Below the pieces are notes generated by a model. That model made no database searches and was not told where the DNA came from. It saw nothing but the letters and a program-made list of their open reading frames with translations. From Robiginitalea biformata HTCC2501 (GTDB lineage: Bacteria > Bacteroidota > Bacteroidia > Flavobacteriales > Flavobacteriaceae), in contig NC_013222.1 of assembly GCF_000024125.1 (NCBI RefSeq), positions 1,714,501 through 1,778,500 on the forward strand: a DNA stretch of 64,000 bases. The letters are read 5' to 3'. Shown here in pieces: positions 1 through 9,226 of the stretch (its first letter is position 1; every line of letters begins with the position of its first letter). A program made the translations under genes and the position numbers.

Positions 1-181
1 AATACTAACTCAAAAAATGTTGTTGCGCAAGACTCGTTGTCAATTCTTACTATACCCGGAGGAATCGTAAAAAGCTGTTAAAGAATTGCACTCCCTCTAT
101 ATAAACTAACGGGTGCGTGCAAGGATTTAGTATACAGGTTGTTAAAATTTTTCGGGACTGCACCGGCAATACTTCGGATCA
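1..181. other. AT-rich leading stretch without a recognisable gene
   Basis: No open reading frame with plausible codon use is seen on either strand. The stretch is AT-rich compared with the coding DNA to its right and probably belongs to the intergenic space of a gene beyond the left edge. No hairpin with a U-tract or clear TAnnTTTG box was found. Confidence 0.5.
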
Positions 182-250
182 TGTATAACCCGGGCCAAAG
201 CTATTGTATAACCCGGACCAAAGCTCTTGTATAACCCGGGCCAAAGCTAT
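182..250 (-). repeat. 3 x 23 bp tandem repeat spanning the stop codon of the DUF4197 gene
   Basis: Three consecutive 23-bp units lie at 182-204, 205-227 and 228-250. The outer two are identical and the middle one differs at two positions. Read on the minus strand each unit begins CAATAG, CAAGAG or CAATAG; the first is the last codon and stop (CAA TAG) of the gene ending at 247. The array therefore starts inside the gene terminus and runs downstream. Similar stop-anchored arrays with unrelated units occur elsewhere in this window. Confidence 0.95.
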
Positions 251-969
251 TGCCCGGTACCGAAACCGTCCTGCAGGGCAAATACCCTTTTCATCAGGAC
301 CGTGGTCCTGGAGGAGATGCTGGACCGGATCTCGGATTCTTCTTGCTCGATCATCAGGAACACGCCTTCAAGGGCCTGCTGTGTTACATAATCGGACAGG
401 TCGGGATTGACGCGGTCTACCAGGGGGATGTTGTTGTAGCGGGTTATCAGCTGTTCCCAGACCCTGTCGGCACCTACCCGCTCAAACGATTCGCGGATCA
501 CCGGGTTAAAGGAATTATACAGGGAGGTTGCCGTCCGCCCCTCGAGGTATCGGGTGGCTGCGTCATCATCGCCCAGGAGGATTTGCCGGGCATCCGCAAA
601 GGATATCCCGGAAACGGCATCCACAAAAATGGGGGTGGCCCGTCCTACGGCATCCTCCGCGGCCCGGTTGAGCAGTAAGAGGCCCTCGTCCGCCAGGTTC
701 CCCAGGCCGATGCTGCGCAGGGTCCGGTCTACCTTCTGCAGTTGTTCCGGCAGGAGGATGCGGACCGCCTCATTCCCGTAAAACCCGTTTTCCCGGGCCA
801 GGCGGGTAACCTGGTTCTCAATTCCCTGGTTCAGGGCCTGCCGCAGGCCCTGGCCTATTTCGGCCTCGGAAATCCCCTCCCCGTCCGGCAACTGGTCGAT
901 GACCTGCTGGAGTTCCCCGCAGGAAACCGACGCAATCAGGATTAGGGAAAGCAGCGTTTTTTTTATCAT
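247..969 (-). CDS. DUF4197 family lipoprotein
   Basis: 240 aa. The N-terminus is a lipoprotein-type signal (MIKKTLLSLILIASVSCG, lipobox Cys at about residue 17), so the protein is probably anchored in the envelope. The rest is soluble and mostly helical and matches the DUF4197 family by its general pattern: an early block with LRQALNQGIENQV, a middle DAVSGISFADARQILLGDDDAATRYL segment read across two motifs, and a C-terminal VTQQALEGVFLMI helix. The biochemical role of DUF4197 is unknown. The stop codon lies in the first unit of a 23-bp tandem repeat. The gene stands alone, reading leftward, 99 bp from purU, which reads the same way and lies upstream. Confidence 0.85.
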   Translation of the reverse strand: MIKKTLLSLILIASVSCGELQQVIDQLPDGEGISEAEIGQGLRQALNQGIENQVTRLARENGFYGNEAVRILLPEQLQKVDRTLRSIGLGNLADEGLLLLNRAAEDAVGRATPIFVDAVSGISFADARQILLGDDDAATRYLEGRTATSLYNSFNPVIRESFERVGADRVWEQLITRYNNIPLVDRVNPDLSDYVTQQALEGVFLMIEQEESEIRSSISSRTTVLMKRVFALQDGFGTGQ

Positions 970-1068
970 GGTGAACTCTATTGATGATACCGCCGGTTAG
1001 GGGGTATCTTGTTAAACGCTTGCGGAGGTGAATTATTGGGCTGGTCCGGGCAGGAATTCCCGATGGCA

Positions 1069-1917
1069 TCAGGCAAAGATCACCGTTTTATTGTTGTAGA
1101 CGAGCGTTTTGCGATGCAGGTGGAGCTGAACGGCCCGTGCCAGTACGATTTTTTCCAGATCCCGCCCTTTGGCGATAAAATCAGAAACCGTGTGCATGTG
1201 GGAAACCGGCGTGACGTCCTGGGCAATGATGGGGCCTTCGTCCAGTTCCTCCGTAACGTAATGACTGGTGGCACCGATGATTTTTACCCCCCTGGCAAAG
1301 GCGGCGTGGTAGGGTTTGGCACCTGCAAAGGCGGGGAGGAAGGAATGGTGGATGTTCAGGATCCGGTTCGGGTAGGCCGCGATCAGGGACGGCCCGATAA
1401 TCTGCATGTAGCGCGCCAGTACAATGCAGTCTACCTGGTGCTCCCGGAGCAGTTCCAATTGCCTGGCTTCGGCCTTTTCCCGGGATTCCGGGGTTACGGG
1501 GACGCAGTAGTAGGGAATATCGAATTGCCGCGCAATCGGTTCGCAATCCGGGTGGTTGCTCAGAATAAAGGGGATGGTGGCATTCAGTTCGCCGGCCTCG
1601 TACCGGCTGAGCAGGTCGTAGAGGCAGTGGTTGTATTTGGAAACGAACAGGGCCATCCGGCTCCGGTCTTCCAGGTACAGCCTCCACTCCATTGCGTAGG
1701 TAGTGGCCGGGCCCTTGCCGAATGCTTCCCGGAAAGACGGCTCCTCCCAGGTGTCCTGGCGGAAATCCGCCTGCAGCCTCATAAAGAATACCCGGTCTTC
1801 CTTTTCCACATGCTGGTCCAGGTACACGACATTCCCCCCGCGCTTGTGGATAAACCCGGTGACTGAATGTATAATGCCCGGCTGGTCCGGGCAGTGGATA
1901 AGGATCGTGGCGATCAT
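1069..1917 (-). CDS. purU: Formyltetrahydrofolate deformylase
   Basis: 282 aa, normal for PurU, which hydrolyses 10-formyl-THF to formate and THF and so balances one-carbon units for purine synthesis. Residues 1-80 form an ACT-type regulatory domain starting IATILIHCPDQPGIIHSVT. The rest is a formyltransferase fold with the expected active-site strings: ILSNHPDCEPIA near residue 120, VLARYMQI near 185, NIHHSFLPAFAGAKPY near 208 (conserved Asn/His), and GATSHYVTEELDEGPII near 235 with the catalytic Asp. The gene is monocistronic as far as can be seen, divergent from icmF with a 137-bp spacer. Confidence 0.95.
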   Translation of the reverse strand: MIATILIHCPDQPGIIHSVTGFIHKRGGNVVYLDQHVEKEDRVFFMRLQADFRQDTWEEPSFREAFGKGPATTYAMEWRLYLEDRSRMALFVSKYNHCLYDLLSRYEAGELNATIPFILSNHPDCEPIARQFDIPYYCVPVTPESREKAEARQLELLREHQVDCIVLARYMQIIGPSLIAAYPNRILNIHHSFLPAFAGAKPYHAAFARGVKIIGATSHYVTEELDEGPIIAQDVTPVSHMHTVSDFIAKGRDLEKIVLARAVQLHLHRKTLVYNNKTVIFA

Positions 1918-2054
1918 GCCATTTGGAATTTGGGTAAAAATAAAAGATTATTAACAGGGTTGGGAATTCCCTTCTTATTTTTGTAAAATCCGAAACCGAA
2001 CCTGCCTTTCACTGGCAATTCGGCAATAGTGTATCGAATACCAGCTGGAAATCT

Positions 2055-5000
2055 ATGGAAGCTTCAAAACCCTATAAACCGACCCACAAAATCCGGATCG
2101 TCACGGCGGCCTCCCTGTTCGACGGGCACGATGCGGCCATCAATATTATGCGCCGGATTATCCAGGCAACCGGGGTGGAGGTGATCCACCTGGGGCACGA
2201 CCGCAGCGTTGCCGAGGTGGTGGATTGCGCCATCCAGGAAGACGCCAATGCGATTGCCATGACCTCCTACCAGGGCGGCCACAACGAATATTTCCGCTAT
2301 ATGCACGACCTGCTGCGGGAGAAGGGAGCGGGACATATCCGCATCTTCGGCGGGGGTGGGGGCGTCATCCTGCCGGAGGAGATCCGGGAATTGATGGATT
2401 ACGGAATTACGCGCATTTACTCCCCGGACGACGGCCGGGAACTGGGCCTGCAGGGCATGATCAACGACCTGGTGGCTTCCTCCGATTTCGCAGTGGCCGA
2501 AATCCCCATGCCGGAGGAGCAACCCCTTAAAAAGGCACTGGCTGCCAGGGATCCGCGCGTCATTGCCCGGATGATCAGCCTGGCGGAGAACCGTCCGGAG
2601 GCCTATTCCTCCTTGGCAGGGGAACTGCCGCAGACCCTGAACCCGGTTCCCGTTCTCGGGATCACGGGTACGGGCGGCGCGGGTAAGAGCAGCCTGGTAG
2701 ACGAATTGGTACGGAGGTTCCTCTCCGAATTCCCGGAGCGGACCGTCGGCATTATTTCGGTAGACCCTTCCAAGCGCAAAACGGGGGGCGCCCTCCTGGG
2801 CGACCGGATCCGGATGAATGCCATTCACCACCCGAATGTCTACATGCGCTCTTTGGCTACCCGCCAGTCGAACCTCGCCCTGTCCAAACACGTGGGTGAA
2901 GCGGTTTCCGTGCTCCGGGCAGCCGGTTTTGACCTGGTGATTCTCGAAACCTCGGGCATCGGCCAGTCGGACACGGAGATCCTGGAGCACTCGGACGTAT
3001 CCCTCTATGTCATGACCCCTGAATTCGGGGCGGCCACCCAGTTGGAAAAGATCGACATGCTCGATTTTGCCGACCTGGTGGCCATCAACAAATTCGACAA
3101 ACGGGGGGCGCAGGACGCGCTCCGGGACGTGAAGAAACAGTACAAGCGGAACCACGGCATCTGGGAACCCGGCGATTCGGACCTGCCCGTTTACGGCACC
3201 ATCGCGTCCCAGTTCAACGACCCGGGGATGAACCGCCTCTACGCAGCGGTCATGCAACAACTCGGGGAGGCCGGTGCGGGATGGGCCACAGGGTCGCATG
3301 CCCCGGAACAGGAAGAACCGGAGAAGATCTATATCATCCCGCCTGCCCGTACCCGCTACCTCTCGGAAATTGCAGAGGCCAACCGGGCCTATGAACACCA
3401 GGCGCAGCAGCAGGCTCGGGTTGCCGATGAGCTCTACGGCCTCTACCGGGCAATGTGTACCCTGGCGGGCGTTGCAGGTGCCGACGGCGACATGCCCTTG
3501 CTGGGGAAGGATGGATTACTGGCCGGGGAGTTGGAGAAGGTGGCGGAGACCGCCGACATCCCGGCTTCCCGCAGGCAAGCCCTCGACGCGCTCGCGGAAG
3601 CCTTTGAAAATCTCCGGAAGGACCTGGACCCGCATAACTGGGACCTCCTGCTGGGATGGCAAGCGCTCAAACAACGCTATCGGGAGCCCGAATACCGTTT
3701 TAAGGTCCGCGGCAGGGAGCTCACCATGGAGACCCATACGGAATCGCTCTCCCATTTAAAGATTCCCAAGGTTGCGCTGCCGGCCTATCGGGCTTGGGGG
3801 GATGTGCTGCAGTGGCAGCTCCGGGAAAACGTACCAGGGCGCTATCCGTATACAGCCGGCCTGTATCCCTTTAAGCGGAAAGGGGAGGACCCCACCCGGA
3901 TGTTTGCCGGCGAAGGCGGGCCGGAACGCACCAACCGGCGTTTTCACTATGTCAGCCTCGATATGCCCGCCAAGCGTCTGTCCACTGCTTTTGACTCGGT
4001 GACCCTGTACGGGAATGATCCCGGGCACCGTCCGGATATCTACGGGAAGATCGGGAATGCAGGGGTGTCCGTCTGCTGTCTGGACGACGCAAAGAAACTC
4101 TACAGCGGCTTTGACCTGAGCGACCCGATGACTTCGGTGAGTATGACCATCAACGGGCCCGCCCCGATGCTGCTGGCCTTCTTCCTGAACGCGGCCATCG
4201 ACCAAAACTGCGAAAAGTACATTGCGGAGAACGGCCTCGAAAAAGAAGTGGAAGCGCGGATTGCGGCTTACTTTAAGGAAAAGGGCGTCGATCGACCGGA
4301 ATACCGGGGGGAATTGCCCGAAGGAAACGACGGGCTGGGGCTCCGGCTCCTGGGGCTTACCGGGGCCGACGTGCTGCCGGACGATGTGTACAGCCGGATC
4401 CGCAGCGAGACGCTGCGTTCAGTCCGGGGGACCGTCCAGGCGGATATCCTCAAGGAGGACCAGGCGCAGAACACCTGTATATTTTCCACTGAATTTGCCC
4501 TGCGGCTCATGGGGGACGTACAGGAATATTTCATCGAAAACGAGGTGCGGAACTTCTATTCGGTGTCTATTTCGGGCTACCATATCGCCGAGGCAGGGGC
4601 CAACCCGATCACCCAGCTCGCCTTTACCCTGGCCAACGGTTTTACCTATGTGGAATACTACCTGAGCCGGGGGATGGACATCGACCGGTTCGGGCCGAAC
4701 CTCTCCTTTTTCTTCTCCAACGGCATCGACCCGGAATACGCGGTGATCGGCCGGGTGGCCCGGCGGATCTGGGCCAGGGCGATGAAGGAAAAATACGGTG
4801 CGGGACCCCGGGCACAGATGCTCAAATACCATATCCAGACCTCCGGCAGGAGCCTGCACGCCCAGGAAATCGATTTTAACGATATCCGTACCACGCTGCA
4901 GGCCCTCTATGCCATTTACGACAATTGCAACTCCCTGCATACAAATGCCTACGACGAGGCCATCACCACCCCTACCGAGGAATCCGTGCGGCGCGCAATG

Positions 5001-5525
5001 GCCATCCAGCTCATCATCAACAAGGAACTCGGCCTGGCCAAAAACGAGAACCCGCTCCAGGGCAGCTTTATCATCGAGGAACTCACCGACCTGGTCGAGG
5101 AGGCCGTGCTGGCAGAGTTCGACCGGATTACCGAAAGGGGAGGGGTGCTCGGGGCCATGGAAACCATGTACCAGCGTTCCCGAATCCAGGAGGAAAGCCT
5201 GCATTACGAGACCCTGAAGCACAGCGGGGAATACCCGATTATCGGGGTAAATACCTTCCTGAGTTCCAAGGGGTCGCCCACCATCCTCCCCAAGGAGGTC
5301 ATCCGGGCAACAGAAGCGGAGAAAAAGGCCCAGATCGAAACCCTGGAGCGCATCCGCAAACAGCACAGGGAACAGGCTACAGTTTGGCTTGATCGGCTCA
5401 AGGAGGCCGCCGTGCGGAATGAAAACCTGTTTGCCGTTTTAATGGAAGTCTGCAAATACTGTTCGCTCGGGGAGGTGACCCGGGCGTTGTTTGAAGTGGG
5501 CGGGCAGTACCGCCGGAATATGTAG
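2055..5525 (+). CDS. icmF: Fused isobutyryl-CoA mutase (IcmF): B12 domain, G-protein chaperone and mutase in one chain
   Basis: 1156 aa. The order is an N-terminal B12-binding domain (residues about 12-145, SLFDGHDAA with His25 as the presumed lower cobalt ligand), a MeaI-type GTPase (P-loop [12 protein letters not shown] near residue 203, NKFDKR as the NKxD motif near 345), a linker, and a TIM-barrel mutase from about residue 520. In the substrate pocket TRMFAGEGG has Phe where methylmalonyl-CoA mutase has Tyr, and QAQNTC has Gln where that enzyme has Arg. These are the residues known to separate isobutyryl-CoA/n-butyryl-CoA mutases from methylmalonyl-CoA mutase. The enzyme should interconvert isobutyryl- and n-butyryl-CoA, possibly also related branched acyl-CoAs. 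The start is the ATG at 2055. Confidence 0.94.
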   Translation: MEASKPYKPTHKIRIVTAASLFDGHDAAINIMRRIIQATGVEVIHLGHDRSVAEVVDCAIQEDANAIAMTSYQGGHNEYFRYMHDLLREKGAGHIRIFGGGGGVILPEEIRELMDYGITRIYSPDDGRELGLQGMINDLVASSDFAVAEIPMPEEQPLKKALAARDPRVIARMISLAENRPEAYSSLAGELPQTLNPVPVLGITGTGGAGKSSLVDELVRRFLSEFPERTVGIISVDPSKRKTGGALLGDRIRMNAIHHPNVYMRSLATRQSNLALSKHVGEAVSVLRAAGFDLVILETSGIGQSDTEILEHSDVSLYVMTPEFGAATQLEKIDMLDFADLVAINKFDKRGAQDALRDVKKQYKRNHGIWEPGDSDLPVYGTIASQFNDPGMNRLYAAVMQQLGEAGAGWATGSHAPEQEEPEKIYIIPPARTRYLSEIAEANRAYEHQAQQQARVADELYGLYRAMCTLAGVAGADGDMPLLGKDGLLAGELEKVAETADIPASRRQALDALAEAFENLRKDLDPHNWDLLLGWQALKQRYREPEYRFKVRGRELTMETHTESLSHLKIPKVALPAYRAWGDVLQWQLRENVPGRYPYTAGLYPFKRKGEDPTRMFAGEGGPERTNRRFHYVSLDMPAKRLSTAFDSVTLYGNDPGHRPDIYGKIGNAGVSVCCLDDAKKLYSGFDLSDPMTSVSMTINGPAPMLLAFFLNAAIDQNCEKYIAENGLEKEVEARIAAYFKEKGVDRPEYRGELPEGNDGLGLRLLGLTGADVLPDDVYSRIRSETLRSVRGTVQADILKEDQAQNTCIFSTEFALRLMGDVQEYFIENEVRNFYSVSISGYHIAEAGANPITQLAFTLANGFTYVEYYLSRGMDIDRFGPNLSFFFSNGIDPEYAVIGRVARRIWARAMKEKYGAGPRAQMLKYHIQTSGRSLHAQEIDFNDIRTTLQALYAIYDNCNSLHTNAYDEAITTPTEESVRRAMAIQLIINKELGLAKNENPLQGSFIIEELTDLVEEAVLAEFDRITERGGVLGAMETMYQRSRIQEESLHYETLKHSGEYPIIGVNTFLSSKGSPTILPKEVIRATEAEKKAQIETLERIRKQHREQATVWLDRLKEAAVRNENLFAVLMEVCKYCSLGEVTRALFEVGGQYRRNM

Positions 5526-5527
5526 GT

Positions 5528-5929
5528 TCAGGAGACGCTCTTGCGCCATTTCTTGAAAGACTGCCGGAAACGCTTGACCTCCTTGCGCAGCAAGTCCAGG
5601 TATTCCCTTTCCCGCACCCCGTCTTTTTCGAGCCCCTTGCAATATGCGTAGAGGTTCCGGGTCATCACATTGATAAAATGTACGCTTCGCTGCCGGATGG
5701 CCAGGGAAGAAGAATTCTCGGCCCGTGCAATGTGCTGGGGGATCAGGATGGCATCCGTCAGCAGGGAATCGGCAATATGGTCCCTCAGGCTGTTTGAATG
5801 CCCGAGTGTGAGCAGGTCCTTGTTATGGGTGACAAAGGAGGCGATTTCGCGGCTCATGGTCCGCAATGCCACGGCCTGGCGATAAACGGGCAATTTTGCG
5901 ATGCGCTCGTAGGACATTTTCTCTTTCAA
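5528..5929 (-). CDS. Small helical protein, possibly four-helix-bundle type
   Basis: 133 aa, no signal peptide, rich in Arg and Lys and predicted to be all-helical. The start (MSYERIAKLPVYRQAVALR after a short MKEK lead) and the spacing of helices faintly resemble the small four-helix-bundle proteins first known from 23S rRNA intervening sequences, but no diagnostic motif is present. The C-terminus is very basic (KRFRQSFKKWRKSVS), which would suit nucleic-acid contact. It converges on icmF with 2 bp between stop codons and is divergent from the Lrp-type regulator gene across an AT-rich 101-bp spacer. Function unknown. Confidence 0.7.
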   Translation of the reverse strand: MKEKMSYERIAKLPVYRQAVALRTMSREIASFVTHNKDLLTLGHSNSLRDHIADSLLTDAILIPQHIARAENSSSLAIRQRSVHFINVMTRNLYAYCKGLEKDGVREREYLDLLRKEVKRFRQSFKKWRKSVS

Positions 5930-6030
5930 TTTTCCATAAAGATACCGCTGAAATTGAGTGGATATAATTAATTATTTAAATGGAAAGTATTATTTTTCCT
6001 AAATAATTAAAGTATTTAAACAAAAACACC

Positions 6031-6516
6031 TTGAATATTAAACTCGATAAGCTGCATTGGAATATCCTGGCAGCCCTGCAGAAAAATGCCCGCGCTTCCC
6101 TGGCCGGGATTGGCCGTTCCATCGGGCTGACGCCCCCGGCAGTGGCGGAGCGGGTCAAACGACTCGAAGACCTCGGCGTAATTGAAGGGTATTGGACCCA
6201 GGTATCCCATAACCGGGTGGGTTACCAGTTAAAGGCCATCATCATGCTCCGGGCTTTTATGGGAAAACTCAAACCCTTCCTGGAGCAGGTACGCAACCTG
6301 GAAGAGGTGATCAATTGTTACCGGATCACCGGAAACGAGAACATCATCATGGAGGTGGTATTCAGGGATCAGTTCCACCTGGAGCGCTTTATTGACCAGC
6401 TGATCCAGTACGGGGAGACCCGGACGCATATCATCCTCTCCGAGGTGATCTCCAATGCGCCCATCCGCAGGATTTCGGACCTTCCGCCCATTGGTGGCGG
6501 AGAAAAGGATATTTGA
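6031..6516 (+). CDS. Lrp/AsnC family transcriptional regulator
   Basis: 161 aa. Residues 1-60 form the winged helix-turn-helix of Lrp/AsnC regulators (LDKLHWNILAALQKNAR, then SIGLTPPAVAERVKRLEDLGVI) and residues 70-150 the RAM ligand-binding domain (NCYRITGNENIIMEVV). Such proteins are octameric feast/famine regulators that sense an amino acid. The start is a TTG: no ATG is available upstream in frame and the family usually begins just before LDxxD/HxxIL. The AT-rich spacer shared with the divergent gene at 5528-5929 probably carries its autoregulatory sites; I could not define one. Confidence 0.93.
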   Translation: MNIKLDKLHWNILAALQKNARASLAGIGRSIGLTPPAVAERVKRLEDLGVIEGYWTQVSHNRVGYQLKAIIMLRAFMGKLKPFLEQVRNLEEVINCYRITGNENIIMEVVFRDQFHLERFIDQLIQYGETRTHIILSEVISNAPIRRISDLPPIGGGEKDI

Positions 6517-6598
6517 TTATCTTTAAATGTCCCATTACTGCCCGGCCGCTAAAGCGCATGGAAACTTGTTTTGGCGGGGTTTTTGATTGGGTGTTGCT

Positions 6599-8014
6599 AT
6601 GAAAAAATCGTACTTCCTTTTCCTCGTGCTGCTGTCTGCATTCACGGCCCAGGCGCAGGAACTCCGGCTCAAGAAGGGAGCCATCAATGAAAACCTGCCG
6701 GTCATCGATTCCATCGGGCAGGATTTGAGTATTTACCTCCCCTCGGATTTCGATCCTGCCGGCTCATGGCCCGTATTATTTGTATGTGATTTTTCCGGGG
6801 ATACCAACCGGGCCCTGCGATATTTCCAGGGGGCTGCCGAACTGAACGGATATATCCTGGCGGCCTCACGAAAACTGGTCGATAGTACCCAACTCACCGA
6901 CGGGGTGCTGCGCTTTGCAAGGAGCCTCGAATTCCTCCACGGCATCCTCCCGCTGGACAAAGACCGCCTTTACGCTGCAGGCATTGGGAAAGGGGGGGAG
7001 TTCGCGAGCCTGATGCCCAACCTGGTCCGGGCCGTATCCGGGGTATTGACTGCCGGGGCCGGGCCGCCCAATACGGAACTGCTCAATGCCCGGGAACCCT
7101 TCGATTATGTGGCCCTGCTCAGCCGTTCGGATTACCGCTACCCGAATATGCGGCTTGCCGAAGAGCCGCTCAGCCGCAAACGCCTGGATCACCACCAGCT
7201 ATACTACAACGGTTCCGGGGGCCTGCCCGACGAGGACCTGTTGGGCCTCGGGGTGGCCACTTTAACGCTGCTGGCGATTAAGGCCGGGGTGATTCCTACG
7301 GACAGCGTATTGGTCCGGGAGACACTTCAGGGATACCGTTCCCGGTCCGATGTCATGCGGCAGCAGGGGGATGTGCTGGTAGCCTACAACATGCTGGAAC
7401 AAGCCATCGACCTCTTCGACGGCCTGGCCGATACCGGCGACCTGAAGGATGCCCAGAGAAGCCTGCGTCGGACCAGCGCGTATCGGACCCGCAAACGGGA
7501 AGCCGCCAACCTCGCCCTTAAAGAGGAAATCCTCCGGCAGGACTACGCCTATTACCTGGAAGAGGATGTGCTCAATTTTAACCTGGACAACCTGGGCTGG
7601 TGGCGGCACCAATTGGAGACGATTGCCAAATACAAAGCGGGTGCTTCACCCGAAGACCAGCGCCTTGGACTGCGGCTGGAAGGCTATCTCCGGGCCCTGG
7701 CCGACGACTACATCCGGATTGCCCGGACGGCGGGGGAACAGCCCGATGACGATGCGCTGGTATTGCTGCATATGCTGAAAACCCTGATCGACCCGGAGGT
7801 GCCCGCCAATTACCTTACGGTTATTTCCCTTGCCTCCAAATACGACGATTTCGGGACGGCCCTTTTCTACCTGGAGGAATTGCTGAAGACCGGGTATGCA
7901 GACCGGCAGCGATTGTACGATCTCGAACACACGGCATTGCTGCGTATCAGCCCGGAATTCAATGCCCTGGTTGAAAAATACCTGCAGGAAGCCCGATACG
8001 AAATCCCGGAATAG
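6599..8014 (+). CDS. Secreted alpha/beta-hydrolase-like protein with helical C-terminal half
   Basis: 471 aa from the ATG at 6599 (an in-frame TTG lies 12 bases upstream but the signal peptide begins at MKKSYFLFLVLLSAFTAQAQ). After cleavage the first 200 residues look like an esterase/phospholipase alpha/beta hydrolase: strand LSIYLPSDFDPAGSWPVLFVCDF and a GIGKGGEFASLMP string at the place of the nucleophile elbow. The elbow has GIGKGGE rather than GxSxGG, so the usual Ser is replaced by Lys and catalysis is doubtful. The second half is helical and repeat-like, resembling TPR helices. Probably a periplasmic or surface protein of unknown function. Confidence 0.8.
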   Translation: MKKSYFLFLVLLSAFTAQAQELRLKKGAINENLPVIDSIGQDLSIYLPSDFDPAGSWPVLFVCDFSGDTNRALRYFQGAAELNGYILAASRKLVDSTQLTDGVLRFARSLEFLHGILPLDKDRLYAAGIGKGGEFASLMPNLVRAVSGVLTAGAGPPNTELLNAREPFDYVALLSRSDYRYPNMRLAEEPLSRKRLDHHQLYYNGSGGLPDEDLLGLGVATLTLLAIKAGVIPTDSVLVRETLQGYRSRSDVMRQQGDVLVAYNMLEQAIDLFDGLADTGDLKDAQRSLRRTSAYRTRKREAANLALKEEILRQDYAYYLEEDVLNFNLDNLGWWRHQLETIAKYKAGASPEDQRLGLRLEGYLRALADDYIRIARTAGEQPDDDALVLLHMLKTLIDPEVPANYLTVISLASKYDDFGTALFYLEELLKTGYADRQRLYDLEHTALLRISPEFNALVEKYLQEARYEIPE

Positions 8015-8029
8015 CCGTTGGCGGCTTCG

Positions 8030-8169
8030 GTTTCCCGGACCGCGCTGCGGATACCCGGACCGCGCTAGGAATTTCCCGGCTGCGCTGCAGATTCCCCGGC
8101 TGCGTTGCAGATTCCCCGGCTGCGCTGCAGATTCCCCCGCTGTGTCACGAATGCTCCGGCCCCGCTTCC
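8030..8169 (+). repeat. About seven degenerate ~20 bp tandem units downstream of the hydrolase-like gene
   Basis: Units of 19-21 bp, each opening with a G-A/T-T-x-CCCGG core and followed by a CTGCGCTGCA-like half, run head to tail; the three in the centre (about 8081-8128) are nearly identical. The upstream gene ends with GAAATCCCGGAATAG, which resembles the unit core, so the array may have grown from the gene terminus, though less clearly than at the other loci. Confidence 0.8.
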
Positions 8170-8344
8170 GATAGAGTCATTGCCCACCCGAGATCAGCCG
8201 GCGGTGTTTCTGCATAAAACGGTATGAATGACAGGGGATGCAACCTGCAACTGCTTCCGGGAAATTTGGTAAAAACCTCTGTAGCTTTTTGGAAATCGTT
8301 ATTTTTAGGGATTGAAATTCCCCCCTTTCAAACCTTTCAGACCT
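8170..8344. other. Spacer with no recognised element
   Basis: Between the repeat array and the DUF1684 gene there is no coding signal. Together with the array this makes a 330-bp gene-free stretch. An AT-rich segment near 8280-8320 is the likely promoter area of the following gene, but no good TAnnTTTG box is visible. Confidence 0.4.
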
Positions 8345-9043
8345 ATGTGTTATTCGTACAAATCCTTACCCTTGATAGTGCTTGGGGGGTTGTTGCTGGC
8401 GGGCGGAATGCAATCCTGCCGGGACGGCAAGCGCTACCACGAATCCGTTACGGCAGATATCCCGGAACCCGCATCTCGCGGGCTTGCTTCCATCCGCGCC
8501 TTTCAGGAAGAGCTCAATGGGGAATTCAGGGACCCGGAAATAAGCCCGCTATCCCCGGAACAGATCGGTGGGTTTCCTGGCCTCGATTTTTTTGAACCGG
8601 ACACCACCTATCAGGTGATGGCCCAACTGGTTCGGACCCCCGGGGCCCTGCCGTTTGAGATGCCGACCACCACCGACCGGATGGCCCTGGAGCGCACCTA
8701 TGGAATCCTGCGGTTTGAATTGCAGGGACGGCCTTTTGAACTCGAAGTATACCAGAGCCCGGACCTGATGATGCAGGAGGGCTTTGAGGATTACCTTTTC
8801 CTCCCGTTTACGGATGCCACCAACGGAAAGGAAACCTATGAGGGCGGCCGGTACATCGACCTTCGTATCCCGGCGGGAGATTCCATCCTGCTGGATTTCA
8901 ACACGGCTTACAACCCGTATTGCGCCTACAACCCGAAATACTCCTGTCCGATTGTTCCAAGCGTAAACGACCTGGACATCCCGGTCTATGCCGGGGTCCG
9001 GGCCTATCGCAAATCACAGGCCCCCTTGAGGCAATCGCCGTAA
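8345..9043 (+). CDS. DUF1684 family lipoprotein
   Basis: 232 aa from the ATG at 8345 (a TTG 33 bases upstream would put charged and proline-rich residues before the signal). The N-terminus is hydrophobic and ends in a lipobox-like GGMQSC, giving a lipid-modified Cys near residue 27. The mature part has the DUF1684 signature: FRDPEISPLSPEQIGGFPGLDFF, then LQGRPFELEVYQ, FLPFTDATNGKETYEGGRY, DLR, and the closing YNPYCAYNPKYSCPI with its clustered Cys/Tyr. The molecular role of DUF1684 is unknown. The gene converges on the porin gene. Confidence 0.88.
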   Translation: MCYSYKSLPLIVLGGLLLAGGMQSCRDGKRYHESVTADIPEPASRGLASIRAFQEELNGEFRDPEISPLSPEQIGGFPGLDFFEPDTTYQVMAQLVRTPGALPFEMPTTTDRMALERTYGILRFELQGRPFELEVYQSPDLMMQEGFEDYLFLPFTDATNGKETYEGGRYIDLRIPAGDSILLDFNTAYNPYCAYNPKYSCPIVPSVNDLDIPVYAGVRAYRKSQAPLRQSP

Positions 9044-9143
9044 TCTCACAACCGCCGGCCGGGCGCTCTGCCCTTTATAGCCCCGGCCGGACACCACTTA
9101 AACTTCCTTCCCGGAGTCCCTTAAACTCTCCTACGGGTGCCCC

Positions 9144-9177
9144 AAAAAAGAGAACCCCCGGCACAAATGCCAGGGGT
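9144..9177 (-). terminator. Rho-independent terminator of the P-II/amt/porin operon
   Basis: A 10-bp stem with one mismatch (9154-9163 with 9168-9177, loop CAAA) is followed on the minus strand by a T-rich run opposite the A-run at 9144-9149. It lies 50 bp beyond the porin stop codon. Confidence 0.85.
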
Positions 9178-9226
9178 CCTCACCATTAACCAAACTAAAC
9201 AAATGGGCGGCGTTAAAATCGATTGA

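Noticed and set aside
9090..9140. Two-copy repeat (TTAAACT...) after the DUF1684 gene
   Set aside because: Similarity between the copies is weak and the array does not include the stop codon, so it was not counted with the stop-anchored arrays.
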